64,000 nucleotides of DNA from assembly GCF_001463705.1 (NCBI RefSeq), contig NZ_BBWH01000023.1, positions 60,959-124,958 of the forward strand, in the 5' to 3' direction. Positions 26,321-36,428 of this stretch are shown here, piece by piece (within the stretch, counting starts at the first letter, position 1; the number at the start of each line of letters is the position of its first letter). The notes under the pieces were generated by a model that ran no database searches, was not told where the DNA came from, and saw only the letters and a program-made list of their open reading frames with translations. Origin of the DNA: Aureimonas sp. AU12. GTDB taxonomy: Bacteria > Pseudomonadota > Alphaproteobacteria > Rhizobiales > Rhizobiaceae. Made by a program: the position numbers and the translations under genes.

Positions 26321-28024
26321 ATGCTCGAATCCGAAACAATCCGCCCGGATCATGCTACGGCAGCTCTTGAGGCCGTCTCGTTACCCCTCGCCGACCGGGA
26401 CTGGTGGCGCGGCGCGGTGATCTACCAGGTCTATCCCCGCTCGTTCCAGGATTCGAACGGCGACGGGATCGGCGATCTCGCCGGCATCGCCGCGCGCCTG
26501 CCGCATATCGCCGGCCTCGGCGTCGACGCGGTCTGGATCTCGCCGTTCATGACGTCGCCAATGGACGATTTCGGCTATGACGTGTCGGACTATCGCGACG
26601 TCGATCCGATCTTCGGGACGCTCCACGATTTCGATGCGCTCGTCGCGCGGGCGCACGAACTCGGCCTCAAGGTGATGATCGACCTCGTCCTGTCGCACTC
26701 CTCCGACCGGCATCCCTGGTTCGCGGAGAGCCGACGCGACCGCACCAATTCCCGCGCCGACTGGTATGTCTGGGCCGACGCCAAGGCGGACGGGTCGCCG
26801 CCGAACAACTGGCTGTCGAATTTCGGCGGCTCGTCCTGGGAGTGGGACGCCGGTCGTCAGCAATACTACCTGCACAACTTCCTGATCTCGCAGCCCGATC
26901 TCAACTTCAACCATCCGGCGGTCCAGGACGCAATGCTCGACGTCACCCGCTTCTGGCTGGATCGCGGCGTCGACGGGTTCCGGCTCGACACCGTCAACTT
27001 CTATGTCCACGACGCCGAGCTTCGCGACAACCCGCCGCTCGCCGAGGCCCACTGGAACGAGCGCACCGCACCGCGCGACCGGCCCTACAACCGGCAGGAC
27101 CATCTCTACGACAAGAACCGGCCGGAAAATCTCGCCTTCCTCCGGCGCTTCCGAGCGCTTCTCGACGCGTATCCCGCCGCCACGGCGATCGGCGAGGTCG
27201 GCGAGCTGATCCGCGGCATCGAACTGATGGGCGAGTACACGCGGGGCACCGACCGGCTGCACATGTGCTACGCCTTCGACTTCCTCAACACGGTGCTGCC
27301 CGAGGTCGACGACATCCGCCCGGTGATCGAGCGCTTCTCGCAAGCCGCGGCCGACGGCTGGCCCTGCTGGGCCTTTTCGAACCACGACGTGGTGCGCCAT
27401 GCCACGCGCTGGGCGGCTGGCCACGAGGACCGCGAGGCGATCCTGCGGCTGGCGGCGGCGATCCTTCTCTCGGTGCGCGGCTCCGTCTGCCTCTACCAAG
27501 GCGAGGAAATCGGGCAGACCGAGGCCGAGATCGCCTACGAGGACATCGTCGACCCCTGGGGCAAGCGCTTCTGGCCGACCATCAAGGGCCGCGACGGCTG
27601 CCGCACGCCGATGGTCTGGGAGAGCGACGCCCCGCAGGGCGGCTTCACCACGGCGGCGCATCCCTGGCTGCCCGTACCGCCCGAGCACCTGCCGATGGCG
27701 GTGGATCGTCAGGTCGGGCAAGCCGGTTCGCTCCTCGAATATTATCGCGCGTTCCTCGCCTTCCGGCGGAGCCATCCCGCGCTCGTTCGCGGCGACATCG
27801 CCTTCCTCGACTGGGCGCCGGGGCTTCTCGCCTTCCGCCGCGAGTTCGAGGGCGAGCGCATCGTCTGCGTCTTCAACCTGTCCGGCCAGCCCGTCGACAT
27901 CGCGTGGCCGTCCGATCTGGAACGCGTCAGCGCGCTGGGCCCTGAGGCAGGCGGCCCGGCCAAGCTCGCGGCGGGCCGGCTGGCGCTCGGGCGGCACGAC
28001 AGTTTCTTCGCGCAACTGAATTGA
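26321..28024 (+). CDS. Alpha-glucosidase, GH13
   Basis: This 567-residue cytoplasmic enzyme of the alpha-amylase family, of the oligo-1,6-glucosidase/AglA type, should hydrolyse the imported disaccharide to glucose. The catalytic set is visible: nucleophile Asp223 in [10 protein letters not shown], acid/base Glu292 in AIGEVGEL and Asp356 in FSNHDVVRH. The N-terminal [19 protein letters not shown] motif is also present. There is no signal peptide. It lies eight bases after thuG and before the ATPase gene, the same order as the rhizobial agl operon (binding protein, two permeases, glucosidase, ATPase), although the transporter proteins look more like Thu. Confidence 0.92.
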   Translation: MLESETIRPDHATAALEAVSLPLADRDWWRGAVIYQVYPRSFQDSNGDGIGDLAGIAARLPHIAGLGVDAVWISPFMTSPMDDFGYDVSDYRDVDPIFGTLHDFDALVARAHELGLKVMIDLVLSHSSDRHPWFAESRRDRTNSRADWYVWADAKADGSPPNNWLSNFGGSSWEWDAGRQQYYLHNFLISQPDLNFNHPAVQDAMLDVTRFWLDRGVDGFRLDTVNFYVHDAELRDNPPLAEAHWNERTAPRDRPYNRQDHLYDKNRPENLAFLRRFRALLDAYPAATAIGEVGELIRGIELMGEYTRGTDRLHMCYAFDFLNTVLPEVDDIRPVIERFSQAAADGWPCWAFSNHDVVRHATRWAAGHEDREAILRLAAAILLSVRGSVCLYQGEEIGQTEAEIAYEDIVDPWGKRFWPTIKGRDGCRTPMVWESDAPQGGFTTAAHPWLPVPPEHLPMAVDRQVGQAGSLLEYYRAFLAFRRSHPALVRGDIAFLDWAPGLLAFRREFEGERIVCVFNLSGQPVDIAWPSDLERVSALGPEAGGPAKLAAGRLALGRHDSFFAQLN

Positions 28025-28083
28025 AGCATTCGCGCCGGCGTCCGGCCGGCGCGCCGCAACCGCTCAAGGGGAGGAAACGGACC

Positions 28084-29193
28084 ATGGCGACCCTCAGGCT
28101 CTCGGGCGTGCGCAAGTCCTTCGGCGCGATCGACGTGTTGCACGGCATCGACCTCGATATCCGCTCCGGCGAGTTCGTGGTGTTCGTCGGCCCCTCGGGC
28201 TGCGGCAAGTCCACGCTGCTGCGGGTCATCGCGGGGCTGGAGGAGATCTCGGGCGGCACGTTCGAGATCGACGGGCAGGTGATGAACGACCGCACGCCGA
28301 AGGAGCGGGGCATCGCCATGGTGTTCCAGTCCTACGCGCTCTACCCGCACATGACCGTCTACGAGAACATGGCCTTCGGCCTGTCTTTGGAGAAGGGCAC
28401 GCCGAAATCGGAGATCGACGCGCGGGTGCGCCGCGCCGCCTCGGTGCTGCAGATCGAACCCTATCTCGACCGGCTGCCGAAGGCGCTGTCGGGCGGGCAG
28501 CGCCAACGCGTCGCCATCGGCCGTGCGATCACCCGCGACCCCAAGGTCTTCCTCTTCGACGAGCCGCTGTCCAATCTCGACGCGGCGCTGCGCGTGCAGA
28601 CCCGCATCGAGATCGCCCGCCTGCACGAGCGCATGCAGGGCACGACGATGATCTACGTCACGCACGACCAGGTGGAAGCGATGACGCTCGCGGACCGGAT
28701 CGTGGTGCTGAACAAGGGCCGCGTCGAGCAGGTCGGGGCGCCGCTCGACCTCTATTCCGATCCCGACAACCTCTTCGTCGCGCAGTTCATCGGCTCGCCC
28801 GCGATGAACATCCTGCCGGCGACGCTGGCGCGGGCCGGTGAGGCCAGCGAGATCGCGCTGCGCGACGGGCGCACCGTGCGCTTTCCCGGCGCGACGGCGG
28901 CGGGCCTGCAGGGCGCGGCGGTGCATCTGGGCGTGCGTCCCGAGGACCTTCGCCTCGGCGATCCCGGCGATGGCATCCTGTCGGGCACGGTGACGCTGAC
29001 CGAGCCGCTCGGCGAGGTCACGCTCGTCTATGTCGATCTCGGGCAGGGCGGCGAGCCGCTCGTCGCCAAGCTTCCCGGCGCGGTGGACCTGGCGCGCGGC
29101 GCCACCGTGCATCTTCATGCCGATCCGAGCGCGATCCGCCTGTTCGGTCCGGAAGGCCGCGCGATCCGGGGCCTGCGTCGCCTCGCGGCCTGA
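28084..29193 (+). CDS. thuK: Sugar ABC transporter ATPase, MalK type
   Basis: This 369-residue protein couples ATP hydrolysis to the sugar transporter encoded upstream. It has Walker [10 protein letters not shown] (about 36-44), Q-loop [12 protein letters not shown], signature LSGGQRQR, Walker [13 protein letters not shown] and the switch His in [13 protein letters not shown]-terminal TOBE/MalK-like regulatory domain starts near residue 235. ATG 28084 with GGGGAGG upstream is preferred over an in-frame TTG at 28021. It ends the operon and converges on the capD-like gene. Confidence 0.93.
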   Translation: MATLRLSGVRKSFGAIDVLHGIDLDIRSGEFVVFVGPSGCGKSTLLRVIAGLEEISGGTFEIDGQVMNDRTPKERGIAMVFQSYALYPHMTVYENMAFGLSLEKGTPKSEIDARVRRAASVLQIEPYLDRLPKALSGGQRQRVAIGRAITRDPKVFLFDEPLSNLDAALRVQTRIEIARLHERMQGTTMIYVTHDQVEAMTLADRIVVLNKGRVEQVGAPLDLYSDPDNLFVAQFIGSPAMNILPATLARAGEASEIALRDGRTVRFPGATAAGLQGAAVHLGVRPEDLRLGDPGDGILSGTVTLTEPLGEVTLVYVDLGQGGEPLVAKLPGAVDLARGATVHLHADPSAIRLFGPEGRAIRGLRRLAA

Positions 29194-29210
29194 ACGGTCA
29201 TCTCCAGCGT

Positions 29211-29239
29211 GCCGGGGTCTCGATAACTTCGATCCCGGC
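29211..29239. terminator. Possible bidirectional terminator hairpin
   Basis: GCCGGG (29211-29216) and CCCGGC (29234-29239), extended inward by CTCGA/TCGA-type pairing with a bulge, lie between the convergent thuK and capD-like genes. There is no T-tract on either strand, so a terminator role is only plausible. Confidence 0.3.
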
Positions 29240-29245
29240 CGGTGG

Positions 29246-31207
29246 TCAGCTTTCGGGCGGTGCCAGCAGCCGGGTTTCCTCCAGGCCGATCAGCGCCGGC
29301 TCGCTGCGCGAGCGGCCGTATTCCGGCACGATATGGGCGAGAAGTTCGACGGCGCGCGCCGCGTCGCCTTCGCGCAGCGCCAGCGTGATCGCCTCGAAAT
29401 TGCGACGCAGGAAGGTGATGTCGGAGACGCGCGAGCGCGCGATGAGAAGGCCCGAACGCCCGGTCTTCTCGCGCGTCTCGCCGTCGCCGAACAGCTCCTC
29501 GAACAGCTTTTCACCTTTGCGAAGGCCGGTGTAACGGATCTCGATGTCTTTGCCCGGCCGCAGCCCCGCGAGCTGCACGAGGCGCTCGGCGAGGTCGCCG
29601 ATGCGGATGGGCTCGCCCATGTCGAGCACGAAGATCTGGCCTTGCGCCGCGTTCGAGCCGAGCCCGTGGCCGGCGGCATGGAGGATGAGGCGCGAGGCCT
29701 CGGGGATCGTCATGAAGAAGCGGGTGATGTCGCGATGGGTGACGGTCAGCGGGCCGCCGCGCGCCAGCTGCGCCTGGAAGAGCGGGATGACCGACCCCGC
29801 CGAGCCCATGACGTTGCCGAAGCGCACGGTCATGAAGCGCGTCCCGCTCTGCGAGAGGTCGAGCGCCTGGCAATAGGCCTCCGCCGCCCGCTTGGTGGCG
29901 CCCATCACGTTGGTGGGGTTCACCGCCTTGTCGGTGGAGACCATGACGAAGGCGAGCGCGCCGCAGGCGAGCGCGGCGTCGGCGACGTTGCGCGATCCCA
30001 GGAGATTGGTCTCGATGCCCTCGAGCGGGTTCTCCTCGACGATCGGAACGTGCTTCAGCGCGGCGGCGTGGAAGATGACCTCGGGGGACCACTCGGCGAA
30101 CGTCGCGCGCACGCGGTCGGCCTGGCGCACGTCGATGATGCGCTCCACCACCTCGACGCTCGGGTGCTGGTGCTCCATGCGCTTGCCGATCGAGTAGAGA
30201 TTGAACTCGTTGGCATCCACCAGCAGCATGCGGGCCGGGGCGAAGGAGGCGATCTGGTTGACGAGCTCGGAGCCGATCGAGCCGCCGGCGCCGGTCACCG
30301 CGATGCAGCGGCCGCGGATGAGTTGGGCGACCTCGGCGATATCGAGATCGATCTCGGTGCGCCCGAGCAGATCCTCGAGCGAGACGGGCAGCGCCTCGAT
30401 CGGCCGGTCGCGGTCGACGCCGCCGGCGCGCGAGATGTCGGGAAGCCGTTTCACCGCGATCTGGAAGGGCGCCGCGGCTTCGACGACCGAGGAGAGTTCG
30501 GCGGGCAAGATCGCGGTGTTCGTCACGATGAGCTGCGTCACCGGCGTCGCGCCGTGCTCGGCTTTCCGGACGATCTCGCCGAGATCGGTGAGCGCCCCGA
30601 GGACGCGCACGCCGTGGAGCTGGCGCTTGCGGTTCTTCGGCCGGGAATCGAGAAGACCGAGAATGTGGACGTGGTTGTGCGAGCGGCGGGCGTCGCGGAT
30701 GAAGAGATCGGCATTGTCGTTGAAGCCGTAGAGCAGGATGTGCTGCGCGCGCACCGGCGCCGAACCGGTGTCGAAGAAGCGCTCGGAGAGCCCCCGTTCC
30801 TTGTAGAGCCGGTAGGCGAGGCGCGGGCCCCCGAGCCCGACGATCATGATGAACCACGTCATGATGAAGGCCGAACGCGGGAAGTACTGGCCGCGGAACA
30901 GGATGAAATTGCCGATGAGGAAGACGACGTTGATCGCCGTCACCGCCTTGACGATCGACACGACGTCGAGGAGCGAGGCATACCGCCAGGCGCCGCTATT
31001 GAGCGAGAAGAGCGGGAACATCGCGGCCGAGAGCGCCGTGAACGTGGCGATGAGGGCCCAGAGCTGCCAGGAGATCGCGAGCGGATAGAAGTCGAAGGCG
31101 AGGCCCAGCGACAGCGTGATCGCGATCGCCGCGATCACCACGTCGTGGACGATGCCGAAGGACCGCAGCGAGCCTCTGGGCAACCGGGGGAAAAGGCGAC
31201 GCAACAT
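29246..31207 (-). CDS. CapD/FlaA1-like nucleotide-sugar dehydratase, membrane
   Basis: This roughly 653-residue protein has four N-terminal membrane segments, then a CoA-binding-like Rossmann region and a C-terminal short-chain dehydrogenase domain. NAD(P) is bound by TGAGGSIGSEL (about 305-315). HAAALKHVP, VSTDKAVNPTNVMGATKR and VRFGNVMGSAGSVIPLF are diagnostic of the UDP-GlcNAc 4,6-dehydratase group (WbpM/PglF/CapD). It would start synthesis of a deoxyamino sugar for surface glycans. ATG 31207 is used. TTG 31270 would lengthen it by 21 residues. It fits the polysaccharide locus but is separated from it by the sugar-transport operon. Confidence 0.88.
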   Translation of the reverse strand: MLRRLFPRLPRGSLRSFGIVHDVVIAAIAITLSLGLAFDFYPLAISWQLWALIATFTALSAAMFPLFSLNSGAWRYASLLDVVSIVKAVTAINVVFLIGNFILFRGQYFPRSAFIMTWFIMIVGLGGPRLAYRLYKERGLSERFFDTGSAPVRAQHILLYGFNDNADLFIRDARRSHNHVHILGLLDSRPKNRKRQLHGVRVLGALTDLGEIVRKAEHGATPVTQLIVTNTAILPAELSSVVEAAAPFQIAVKRLPDISRAGGVDRDRPIEALPVSLEDLLGRTEIDLDIAEVAQLIRGRCIAVTGAGGSIGSELVNQIASFAPARMLLVDANEFNLYSIGKRMEHQHPSVEVVERIIDVRQADRVRATFAEWSPEVIFHAAALKHVPIVEENPLEGIETNLLGSRNVADAALACGALAFVMVSTDKAVNPTNVMGATKRAAEAYCQALDLSQSGTRFMTVRFGNVMGSAGSVIPLFQAQLARGGPLTVTHRDITRFFMTIPEASRLILHAAGHGLGSNAAQGQIFVLDMGEPIRIGDLAERLVQLAGLRPGKDIEIRYTGLRKGEKLFEELFGDGETREKTGRSGLLIARSRVSDITFLRRNFEAITLALREGDAARAVELLAHIVPEYGRSRSEPALIGLEETRLLAPPES

Positions 31208-31317
31208 GACGAGAACCCGATCGAGGACGGCGGACCCGGTGGGCGACAAGCCGCGCCGGATCAGGGCCAAGCTCTAGCCGATCCCCGCGCCGAGGGGAAA
31301 TCACGTGCGGCGCGGCG

Positions 31318-32121
31318 TCATGCAGGCGGCTCGGATCGGCGGGCGGGCGCGAGGGCTCCGAGATCGCCGGCGAGAAGCCGCTCGAAGGCGGCAGGCTCCA
31401 GCCGCCCCGGCTCGGCGAACGGGTTGGCGAAGCCGTAAATGAAGAAGAGGATCACGCCCGCATAGGCGCCGAACAGCGTGATGAGGGCGAGATGCGTGCG
31501 GGTCGGGCGGAACACGTACAGCGGCGCCGCGACGAGCGCGAGGCCGATGATCGCAGGCGCCCAGAACAGCGTGTGGAACCGGTCGATCGAGGTCGCCTCG
31601 CGCGACTGGCGCAGCCGGGCGACGGCGGTGATGCGATCGAGCATCCGCCCGCCGAGGAAGCGCTGGCGCTGGCTCTCGGGTTCGAGGTCGAGCAGCCGGC
31701 CGTAGGCCGCATCCCACTCCACCCAGGCGGCGGGCGACAGGCCTTCGCCGCGCCCGAGCCGGTCCCATTCCTCGTCGACGACGATCCGCACGTAGCGCGA
31801 CAGGTTCGCCTGCACCGGCGCCACCGCCGGCCCGCCATAACGGTGGATGTCGTTGAAGACGTCGGAGATCGCCACCGCCTCCTCGACGAGGTCGGCGCGC
31901 AGGTCGCGATAGCCGTCGAGCTCCTGCGCATAGACGAGGGCCAGGATCAGCCCATGGAGGGCGGCGATGCGCACCGCCACCGTCGAGGCGACGTCGGGCG
32001 TCCGCTCGTCACCGCCGATCTCGAAGATCCGCCGGGCGCCCAGATAGCTGCCGAGCGTCAGCGCCGAGGTGACGGCGACGAAGACGAGCCCGATGAGGGC
32101 CGAGACGATGAAGGTCTGCAT
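31318..32121 (-). CDS. DUF4239 (bestrophin-like) membrane protein
   Basis: This 267-residue inner-membrane protein has two N-terminal spans (about 4-30 and 48-66), a soluble helical middle part with [17 protein letters not shown], and two C-terminal spans (about 187-206 and 212-235). The arrangement corresponds to the DUF4239/bestrophin-like family, suspected of anion-channel function but not characterised. It shares its strand with the neighbouring edd and capD-like genes but has its own gaps on both sides. Confidence 0.7.
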   Translation of the reverse strand: MQTFIVSALIGLVFVAVTSALTLGSYLGARRIFEIGGDERTPDVASTVAVRIAALHGLILALVYAQELDGYRDLRADLVEEAVAISDVFNDIHRYGGPAVAPVQANLSRYVRIVVDEEWDRLGRGEGLSPAAWVEWDAAYGRLLDLEPESQRQRFLGGRMLDRITAVARLRQSREATSIDRFHTLFWAPAIIGLALVAAPLYVFRPTRTHLALITLFGAYAGVILFFIYGFANPFAEPGRLEPAAFERLLAGDLGALAPARRSEPPA

Positions 32122-32184
32122 CCCATCCTCCGCCGAGCGACGACATCCGTTCGCCGGCCCGAAGGGCCGCTCGCAGGGCGTGCG

Positions 32185-34002
32185 CTAGAAGACGCTGGCG
32201 CCGGTGTCGGCGGTGCCGACCGCGCGGCGGAACACGGCGAAGAGTTCGCGCCCGAGGCCGAACTCGTTCGAAGAGAGGTCGGCTTCGGCGAGCGGGCGCG
32301 CAGCCCATTCCTCGGCGTTGACGATGATCTCCAGCGTGCCGGCGTCGCCGTCGAGACGGATGAGATCGCCGTCGCGGATCTTGCCGATCGGTCCGCCGTC
32401 CTTGGCCTCGGGCGTCACGTGGATCGCCGCCGGAACCTTGCCGGAGGCTCCCGACATGCGCCCGTCGGTGACGAGGGCGACCTTCTGGCCTCGGTCGAGC
32501 AGCACCCCGAGCGAGGGCGTCAGCTTGTGCAACTCGGGCATGCCGTTGGACTTCGGGCCCTGGAAGCGGACGACGGCCACGAAGTCGCCGGTGAGTTCGC
32601 CCGCCTTGAAGGCGCGCTGCATGTCGTCCTGATCGTGAAAGACGCGCGCCGGTGCCTCGACGAATCGGCGCTCGGGCTTGACCGCCGAGACCTTGATCAC
32701 CGCCTTGCCGAGATTGCCGTTCAGCATCTTCAGGCCGCCATTGGCCGAGAAGGGCGTCGCCGGCGTCGTCAGCACCTTGGGATCGCCGCTGAGTTCGGGC
32801 GAGGGCACGCGCATGACCGACTGCCCGTCGGCCCCGAGGCGCGCTTCCACCGTATAGGCCGAGAGGCCGGCGCCCCAGGCCGTGCGGACGTCCTCGTGCA
32901 GGAGGCCGTGGGCGAGCAGCTCGCGGATGAGGAAGCCCATGCCGCCGGCGGCCTGGAAATGGTTCACGTCGGCAAGGCCATTGGGATAGACGCGGGCGAG
33001 CAGCGGGGTGATGTCGGAGAGATCCGAAATGTCCTGCCAGGTCAGCTTGATGCCGGCCGCCGCCGCCATCGCCACGAGATGCATCGTGTGGTTGGTCGAG
33101 CCGCCGGTGGCGTGCAGGCCGATGACGCCGTTGACCACGGCCTTCTCGTCCACCACGAGCCCGGCCGGCGTGTACTCGTTGCCGAGCGCGGTGATGGCGA
33201 GTGCGCGGCGCGTCGCCTCGCGGGTCAGCGCGTCGCGCAGCGGCGTGTTGGGGTTGACGAAGGAGGAGCCCGGCGTGTGCAGGCCCATGATCTCCATCAG
33301 CATCTGGTTGGAGTTGGCCGTGCCGTAGAAGGTGCAGGTGCCCGGCCCATGATAGGACTTGGACTCGGCCTCCAGCAACTCCTCGCGCCCCACCTTGCCC
33401 TCGGCATAAAGCTGGCGGATGCGGCTCTTCTCGTCGTTCGGCAGGCCCGTGGTCATCGGCCCGGCGGGCACGAAGATCGCCGGCAGGTGGCCGAAGGAAA
33501 GTGCGGCGATGACGAGGCCGGGCACGATCTTGTCGCAGACGCCGAGATAGACGGCGGCGTCGAACATGTCGTGAGAGAGGCCGACGGCCGCCGACATCGC
33601 GATGACGTCGCGCGAGAAGAGCGACATCTCCATGCCGACCTGGCCCTGCGTGACGCCGTCGCACATGGCGGGCACGCCGGAAGCGACCTGCGCCGTGGCA
33701 CCGGCTTCGCGCGCCGTCTGGCGGATGATCTCGGGGTAGGTCTCGAAGGGCTGATGGGCCGAGAGCATGTCGTTGTAGGATGTGACGATGCCGAGATTGA
33801 TCGTCCGGTCGCCGGCGAGGCGCTCCTTGTCGGTCGGGCCGCAGGCCGCGAAGCCATGGGCGAGATTGCCGCAGGTCAGGCTCGAGCGCTTCGGGCCCTC
33901 GGCGGCGCGGGCATGGATGCGCTCGACATAGACCTCGCGCGTCGCCCGCGAGCGTTCGCGGATCCGGTCCGTGATGGCTTCGATGCGGCGATCTGCGGAC
34001 AT
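32185..34002 (-). CDS. edd: Phosphogluconate dehydratase
   Basis: This 605-residue enzyme of the IlvD/Edd family converts 6-phosphogluconate to 2-keto-3-deoxy-6-phosphogluconate, the committed Entner-Doudoroff step, using a 4Fe-4S cluster. Cluster Cys residues lie in [20 protein letters not shown] and the [13 protein letters not shown] region. [12 protein letters not shown] near the C-terminus is the substrate-binding signature. Length is normal. The start ATG 34002 is preceded by GAGGAAG, and an upstream in-frame extension is not used. It is third in the zwf-pgl-edd operon. No eda gene is in the window. Confidence 0.95.
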   Translation of the reverse strand: MSADRRIEAITDRIRERSRATREVYVERIHARAAEGPKRSSLTCGNLAHGFAACGPTDKERLAGDRTINLGIVTSYNDMLSAHQPFETYPEIIRQTAREAGATAQVASGVPAMCDGVTQGQVGMEMSLFSRDVIAMSAAVGLSHDMFDAAVYLGVCDKIVPGLVIAALSFGHLPAIFVPAGPMTTGLPNDEKSRIRQLYAEGKVGREELLEAESKSYHGPGTCTFYGTANSNQMLMEIMGLHTPGSSFVNPNTPLRDALTREATRRALAITALGNEYTPAGLVVDEKAVVNGVIGLHATGGSTNHTMHLVAMAAAAGIKLTWQDISDLSDITPLLARVYPNGLADVNHFQAAGGMGFLIRELLAHGLLHEDVRTAWGAGLSAYTVEARLGADGQSVMRVPSPELSGDPKVLTTPATPFSANGGLKMLNGNLGKAVIKVSAVKPERRFVEAPARVFHDQDDMQRAFKAGELTGDFVAVVRFQGPKSNGMPELHKLTPSLGVLLDRGQKVALVTDGRMSGASGKVPAAIHVTPEAKDGGPIGKIRDGDLIRLDGDAGTLEIIVNAEEWAARPLAEADLSSNEFGLGRELFAVFRRAVGTADTGASVF

Positions 34003-34101
34003 GGCGGCTTCCTCTTCGGGCTGCGGCGCCTCTCCTCCCGGAGAAGCCCGCGTCGTCGTCGGTGCCCGAGCCTTGCGAGGCTCCGGCATGGGGGCGCCGT
34101 G

Positions 34102-34803
34102 TCAGGGCGCCCAGAACACCTGCAGCGGCTCGTTGCGCTCCAGCCGCAGCACGGCGCGAACGGGCAGCGCCTCGGCCGGACCATCGGCCAGCGCGGCGTC
34201 CAGCGTCTGGCGTTTTTCCTCGCCCTCGATATGGAGCGCCAGAAAACGCGCGTCGGCAAGCCGGGACAGGGTGAGCGTCACGCGTGGCTCGCTGGCGCCG
34301 GGCGCGCGCATCGCGACCACGGCCTCGTGGCTCGTCAGGTCCAGCGCGCGGGCGAGGTTGTCGCCACCGGGAAAGAACGAGGCGGTGTGGCCATCGCCGC
34401 CCATGCCGAGGATCACCGCGTCGAAGGGACGGGCGAGGCCGCCGAAGCGGCGCGTCAGCTCGGGCTCGGCCTCCTCGGCGGTGACGCCCTCCTCGAAGAA
34501 GAGTTCGAGATGGGCCGCGGCAGCCGGACCCTGCAGGAAGTTCTCGCGCAGGAACGCGGCGTTCGAGCGGGGGCTCGTGTCCGGCACCCAGCGCTCGTCG
34601 ACGAGACAGACGGTGACGTGGGCCCAGTCGATCTCGGCGCGGGCGAGCGTCTGTAGGAAGAGCTTCGGCGTCGAGCCGCCGGACACGGCAAGAACCGCCG
34701 AACCGTTGGTGGCGATGCCGCCGCAGAGCACTGCGGCCACGCCGGCGGCCAGCGCCTCGGCGAGATCGCCCCGTGTCGCATAATCGTGACGCTTGAGGGT
34801 CAT
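34102..34803 (-). CDS. pgl: 6-Phosphogluconolactonase
   Basis: This 233-residue DevB-type cytosolic enzyme hydrolyses 6-phosphogluconolactone to 6-phosphogluconate. Family motifs are [12 protein letters not shown] (about 40-51), [21 protein letters not shown] and [18 protein letters not shown] 34803 lies five bases after the zwf stop, so the two genes are cotranscribed. Confidence 0.93.
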   Translation of the reverse strand: MTLKRHDYATRGDLAEALAAGVAAVLCGGIATNGSAVLAVSGGSTPKLFLQTLARAEIDWAHVTVCLVDERWVPDTSPRSNAAFLRENFLQGPAAAAHLELFFEEGVTAEEAEPELTRRFGGLARPFDAVILGMGGDGHTASFFPGGDNLARALDLTSHEAVVAMRAPGASEPRVTLTLSRLADARFLALHIEGEEKRQTLDAALADGPAEALPVRAVLRLERNEPLQVFWAP

Positions 34804-34808
34804 CGCGC

Positions 34809-36287
34809 TCAATCCGGCTCGTGCCACGTGCGCCCGTCGCGCTCGATGAGAGCGATGGAGGAGGAGGGGCCCCAGGTGCCCGACGTGTAGCCCTGCGGCT
34901 TGACGCTCATCTGCTCCCAGGCCTTGAGGATCGGATCGACCCATTCCCACGCGGCCTCGACCTCGTCGCGGCGCATGAACAGCGACTGGTTGCCCCGGAT
35001 GACGTCCATCAGCAGGCGCTCGTAGGCGTCGGGATTGCGGACGTGGAAGGACTCGGCAAAGCTCATGTCGAGCGGCACGTGGCGAAGGCGCATGCCACCC
35101 GGACCGGGGTCCTTGATCATCAGCCACTGCTTCACACCCTCGTCGGGCTGCAGGCGCATCACCAGCTGGTTCTGCTGCACGTGGCCGGCGGAGTTGTCGA
35201 AGATCGAATGGGGGATCGGCCGGAAGGTGACGACGATCTCGCTCATCCGCTCCGACAGGCGCTTGCCGGTGCGGATGTAGAAGGGCACGCCGGCCCAGCG
35301 CCAGTTGTTGATCTCGGCCTTGATGGCGACGAAGGTCTCGGTATCGCTCGAGGCTTCGCCGAGATCGTCCAGATAGCCCTTCACCGCGCCGCCCTTCGAG
35401 GCGCCGGCCTTGTACTGGCCGCGAACAGTGGCCTGCTCGATGTTCTTCGTGTCGATCGGCTTCAGCGAGCGCAGGATCTTCAGCTTCTCGTCGCGCAGCG
35501 GATCGGCGCCGAGCGAGGAGGGGGGCTCGAGCGCCACGAGGCAGACGAGCTGCAGGATGTGGTTCTGCACCATGTCGCGCAGCGCCCCGGCCTTGTCGTA
35601 GTAGCCGGCGCGGCCCTCGAGGCCGACGCTCTCGGCCACCGTGATCTGCACGTGATCGACGAACGCGTTGTTCCACAGCGGCTCGTAGAGCATGTTGGCA
35701 AAGCGCAGCGCCATCAGGTTCTGCACGGTCTCCTTGCCGAGATAGTGGTCGATGCGGAAGACCTGGTCCTCGCGGAAATGCTCGCCGATGAGGGCGTTCA
35801 GCTCCTTGGCGGAGGCGAGGTCGCGCCCGACCGGCTTCTCGACCACGAGGCGGGTGCGCTCGTTCGACAGGCCGTGGCGATCGATGCCGGAGGCGAGATC
35901 GCCGAACAGCGCCGGGCCGACGGCGAGATAGAAGGCGCGGATGCGCTCGTCGCCGGCCTCGTCCAGCAGGCCTTTCAGCTCGGCCCAGCCGGTCTCGCTC
36001 TTGGCGTCGACCTGCCGGTAGAAGAGGCGCGAGAGGAAGCGGTCCACCGCGGCCGCGGGCCGGTCGGTCTCGGCGACATGCTCTTCGAGCGCGGCGCGGG
36101 CGAAAGCGCGGTAGTCCTCGTCCGAGATCGGCGTGCGCGAGGCGCCGATGATGCGGGCGCCATCGGGAATCTGGCCGTCATGGTCGCGGTGGTAGAGCGC
36201 GGGCAGGAGCTTGCGCTCCGCCAGATCGCCGTTGCCGCCGAACACGATGTAGTCGAAACATTCGACGGGAATGATCTGACTGGACAC
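34809..36287 (-). CDS. zwf: Glucose-6-phosphate 1-dehydrogenase
   Basis: This 492-residue enzyme oxidises glucose 6-phosphate to 6-phosphogluconolactone with NADP+. It has the Rossmann motif [12 protein letters not shown] near the N-terminus, EKPVGRDL, the active-site signature RIDHYLGKE and [17 protein letters not shown]. The start is GTG 36287 with GGAGGTG seven bases upstream, giving the N-terminus MSSQIIPVE. An upstream ATG in frame lacks such a site. It is the first gene of the Entner-Doudoroff operon. The 141-base gap upstream should contain its promoter, though no operator is recognised. Confidence 0.95.
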   Translation of the reverse strand: MSSQIIPVECFDYIVFGGNGDLAERKLLPALYHRDHDGQIPDGARIIGASRTPISDEDYRAFARAALEEHVAETDRPAAAVDRFLSRLFYRQVDAKSETGWAELKGLLDEAGDERIRAFYLAVGPALFGDLASGIDRHGLSNERTRLVVEKPVGRDLASAKELNALIGEHFREDQVFRIDHYLGKETVQNLMALRFANMLYEPLWNNAFVDHVQITVAESVGLEGRAGYYDKAGALRDMVQNHILQLVCLVALEPPSSLGADPLRDEKLKILRSLKPIDTKNIEQATVRGQYKAGASKGGAVKGYLDDLGEASSDTETFVAIKAEINNWRWAGVPFYIRTGKRLSERMSEIVVTFRPIPHSIFDNSAGHVQQNQLVMRLQPDEGVKQWLMIKDPGPGGMRLRHVPLDMSFAESFHVRNPDAYERLLMDVIRGNQSLFMRRDEVEAAWEWVDPILKAWEQMSVKPQGYTSGTWGPSSSIALIERDGRTWHEPD

Positions 36288-36428
36288 CTTGGCACCTCCA
36301 AAGGGCTTTGCGGCAGGGCGTTCGGCCCTGGACCGGCTATAATCTAATCGATTGAAGTTTGGAAGGGCGACCACTTGGCCTCGTGCCGTGGCGAAGGCCG
36401 TCGCCTCATCCGCCGGCCCGTCCGGGAT

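Noticed and set aside
29030..31438. An 802-codon open frame on the plus strand
   Set aside because: It lies antisense to the CapD-like gene and overlaps the end of thuK. There is no domain pattern.
31492..34656. A 1054-codon open frame on the plus strand
   Set aside because: It spans the antisense of the DUF4239, edd and pgl genes. It is a GC-bias artefact despite being the longest open frame here.
36338..36343. Perfect TATAAT hexamer upstream of zwf
   Set aside because: It points rightward, away from zwf, and no rightward gene follows. No -35 element was found at proper spacing.
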